The notes beneath the pieces were generated by a model. It was not told the DNA's origin. It was given only the letters and a program-made list of their open reading frames with translations, and ran no database searches. The translations under genes were made by a program, and so were the position numbers. DNA of 64,000 bases from Lachnospiraceae bacterium UBA2860 (GTDB lineage: Bacteria > Bacillota > Clostridia > Lachnospirales > Lachnospiraceae): the NCBI GenBank assembly GCA_002350625.1, contig DEFE01000028.1, positions 34,624 to 98,623 of the forward strand. Direction: 5' to 3'. Every line of letters begins with the position of its first letter. Within the stretch, counting starts at the first letter, position 1. Positions 63,827-64,000 of the stretch are shown here, in pieces.

Positions 63827-64000
63827 TCAAAGCGTCGGCTGCCCGTCCGCCTGTTCGCCCCTCTTCCTGCGCGCCTCGGGCGCGTCAAGGATGTTCGGGC
63901 AGTCGAAATTCTCCCGCCATGTGCGCGGAGCAGCCCAGCGGATGCCCTGCCGGATGATGCGCTGCACATAGGGGTTGTGGTAATTCGGGCTGGTCTCGTG
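63827..64000 (-). CDS. C-terminal end of a ThuA-like protein (partial)
   Basis: The last 57 codons of a minus-strand gene that enters from the right edge. It reads HETSPNYHNPYVQRIIRQGI then RWAAPRTW, the closing segment of trehalose-utilisation (ThuA)-like domains, where 'YHNP-V-R-I-I-x-x-A-I-R-W-A-A' follows the glutamine-amidotransferase-like fold. A short charged tail follows. It stops 45 bp before the ligase gene and may belong to the same transcript, although its link to the Dlt-like genes is unclear. Confidence 0.65.
   Translation of the reverse strand, partial: HETSPNYHNPYVQRIIRQGIRWAAPRTWRENFDCPNILDAPEARRKRGEQADGQPTL

Overview
The window (about 58% G+C by eye, strong AGGAGG-type ribosome sites, frequent GTG/TTG starts, genes in short tightly spaced operons) looks like the chromosome of a monoderm Clostridia, most like a Lachnospiraceae-type gut anaerobe. 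The pointers are a TIGR01977-type cysteine desulfurase-like protein, several secreted lysine-rich proteins with bacterial Ig-like (Big) folds, an anaerobic deoxysugar pathway, PTS and NSS transporters, an AgrD-like peptide and many GGDEF/histidine-kinase proteins. No rRNA, tRNA, CRISPR array, transposase or integrase was recognised. Family names come from reading the sequences, not from searches.

Layout. 1-2851 (+): a 5'-truncated class V aminotransferase, a small unknown protein and a FucI/AraA-like sugar isomerase. 2832-3845 (-): an aldo/keto reductase of the YghZ type. 4057-17887 (+): a 13-gene L-fucose (or related deoxysugar) operon with LacI regulator, aldo/keto reductase, zinc alcohol dehydrogenase, glyoxalase-fold protein, unknown protein, an RbsACB-type ABC importer with two permeases, FucI, FucU, class II aldolase and a rhamnulokinase-type kinase, ending in a strong terminator. 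17966-20927 (-): GGDEF protein, XRE-REC fusion regulator and LytS-like kinase. 21108-29793: CorA, a secreted Big-domain protein, a giant MscS-like channel, a beheaded UbiB/ABC1 kinase gene, a secreted NlpC/P60 hydrolase and a flavoprotein.

29872-33773 (-): two genes that together encode an entire PTS phosphorelay (EI-IIA and IIC-IIB-HPr). 33913-43558: inositol-monophosphatase family protein, acidic repeat protein, threonine ammonia-lyase, Big-domain and coiled-coil secreted proteins, thioesterase, membrane protein, HAD phosphatase, FN3 protein, PncC and a secreted nucleosidase. 43680-47125 (-): a lysine/alanine-rich protein, a PIN/RelB toxin-antitoxin pair, a GGDEF protein between two copies of a 29-bp palindrome, and an AgrD-like peptide gene with a downstream mini-ORF. 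47323-50271 (+): a second giant MscS-like channel. 50278-55150 (-): a four-gene amino-acid ABC importer/DapF-fold racemase operon and an NSS transporter. 55210-58302 (-): a hybrid sensor kinase. 58408-63782 (-): a Dlt-like operon with a BtrK-like PLP decarboxylase inserted between ligase and carrier protein. 63827-64000 (-): the tail of a ThuA-like protein.

The best candidates for undescribed biology are the Dlt-like operon with its decarboxylase, the AgrD-like peptide unit with 22-bp-spaced direct repeats shared with a channel gene, and the self-contained two-gene PTS whose HPr domain lacks the regulatory serine. Lesser themes are short tandem repeats that start at or near gene stop codons, and solute-binding proteins with signal peptides but no lipobox cysteine.
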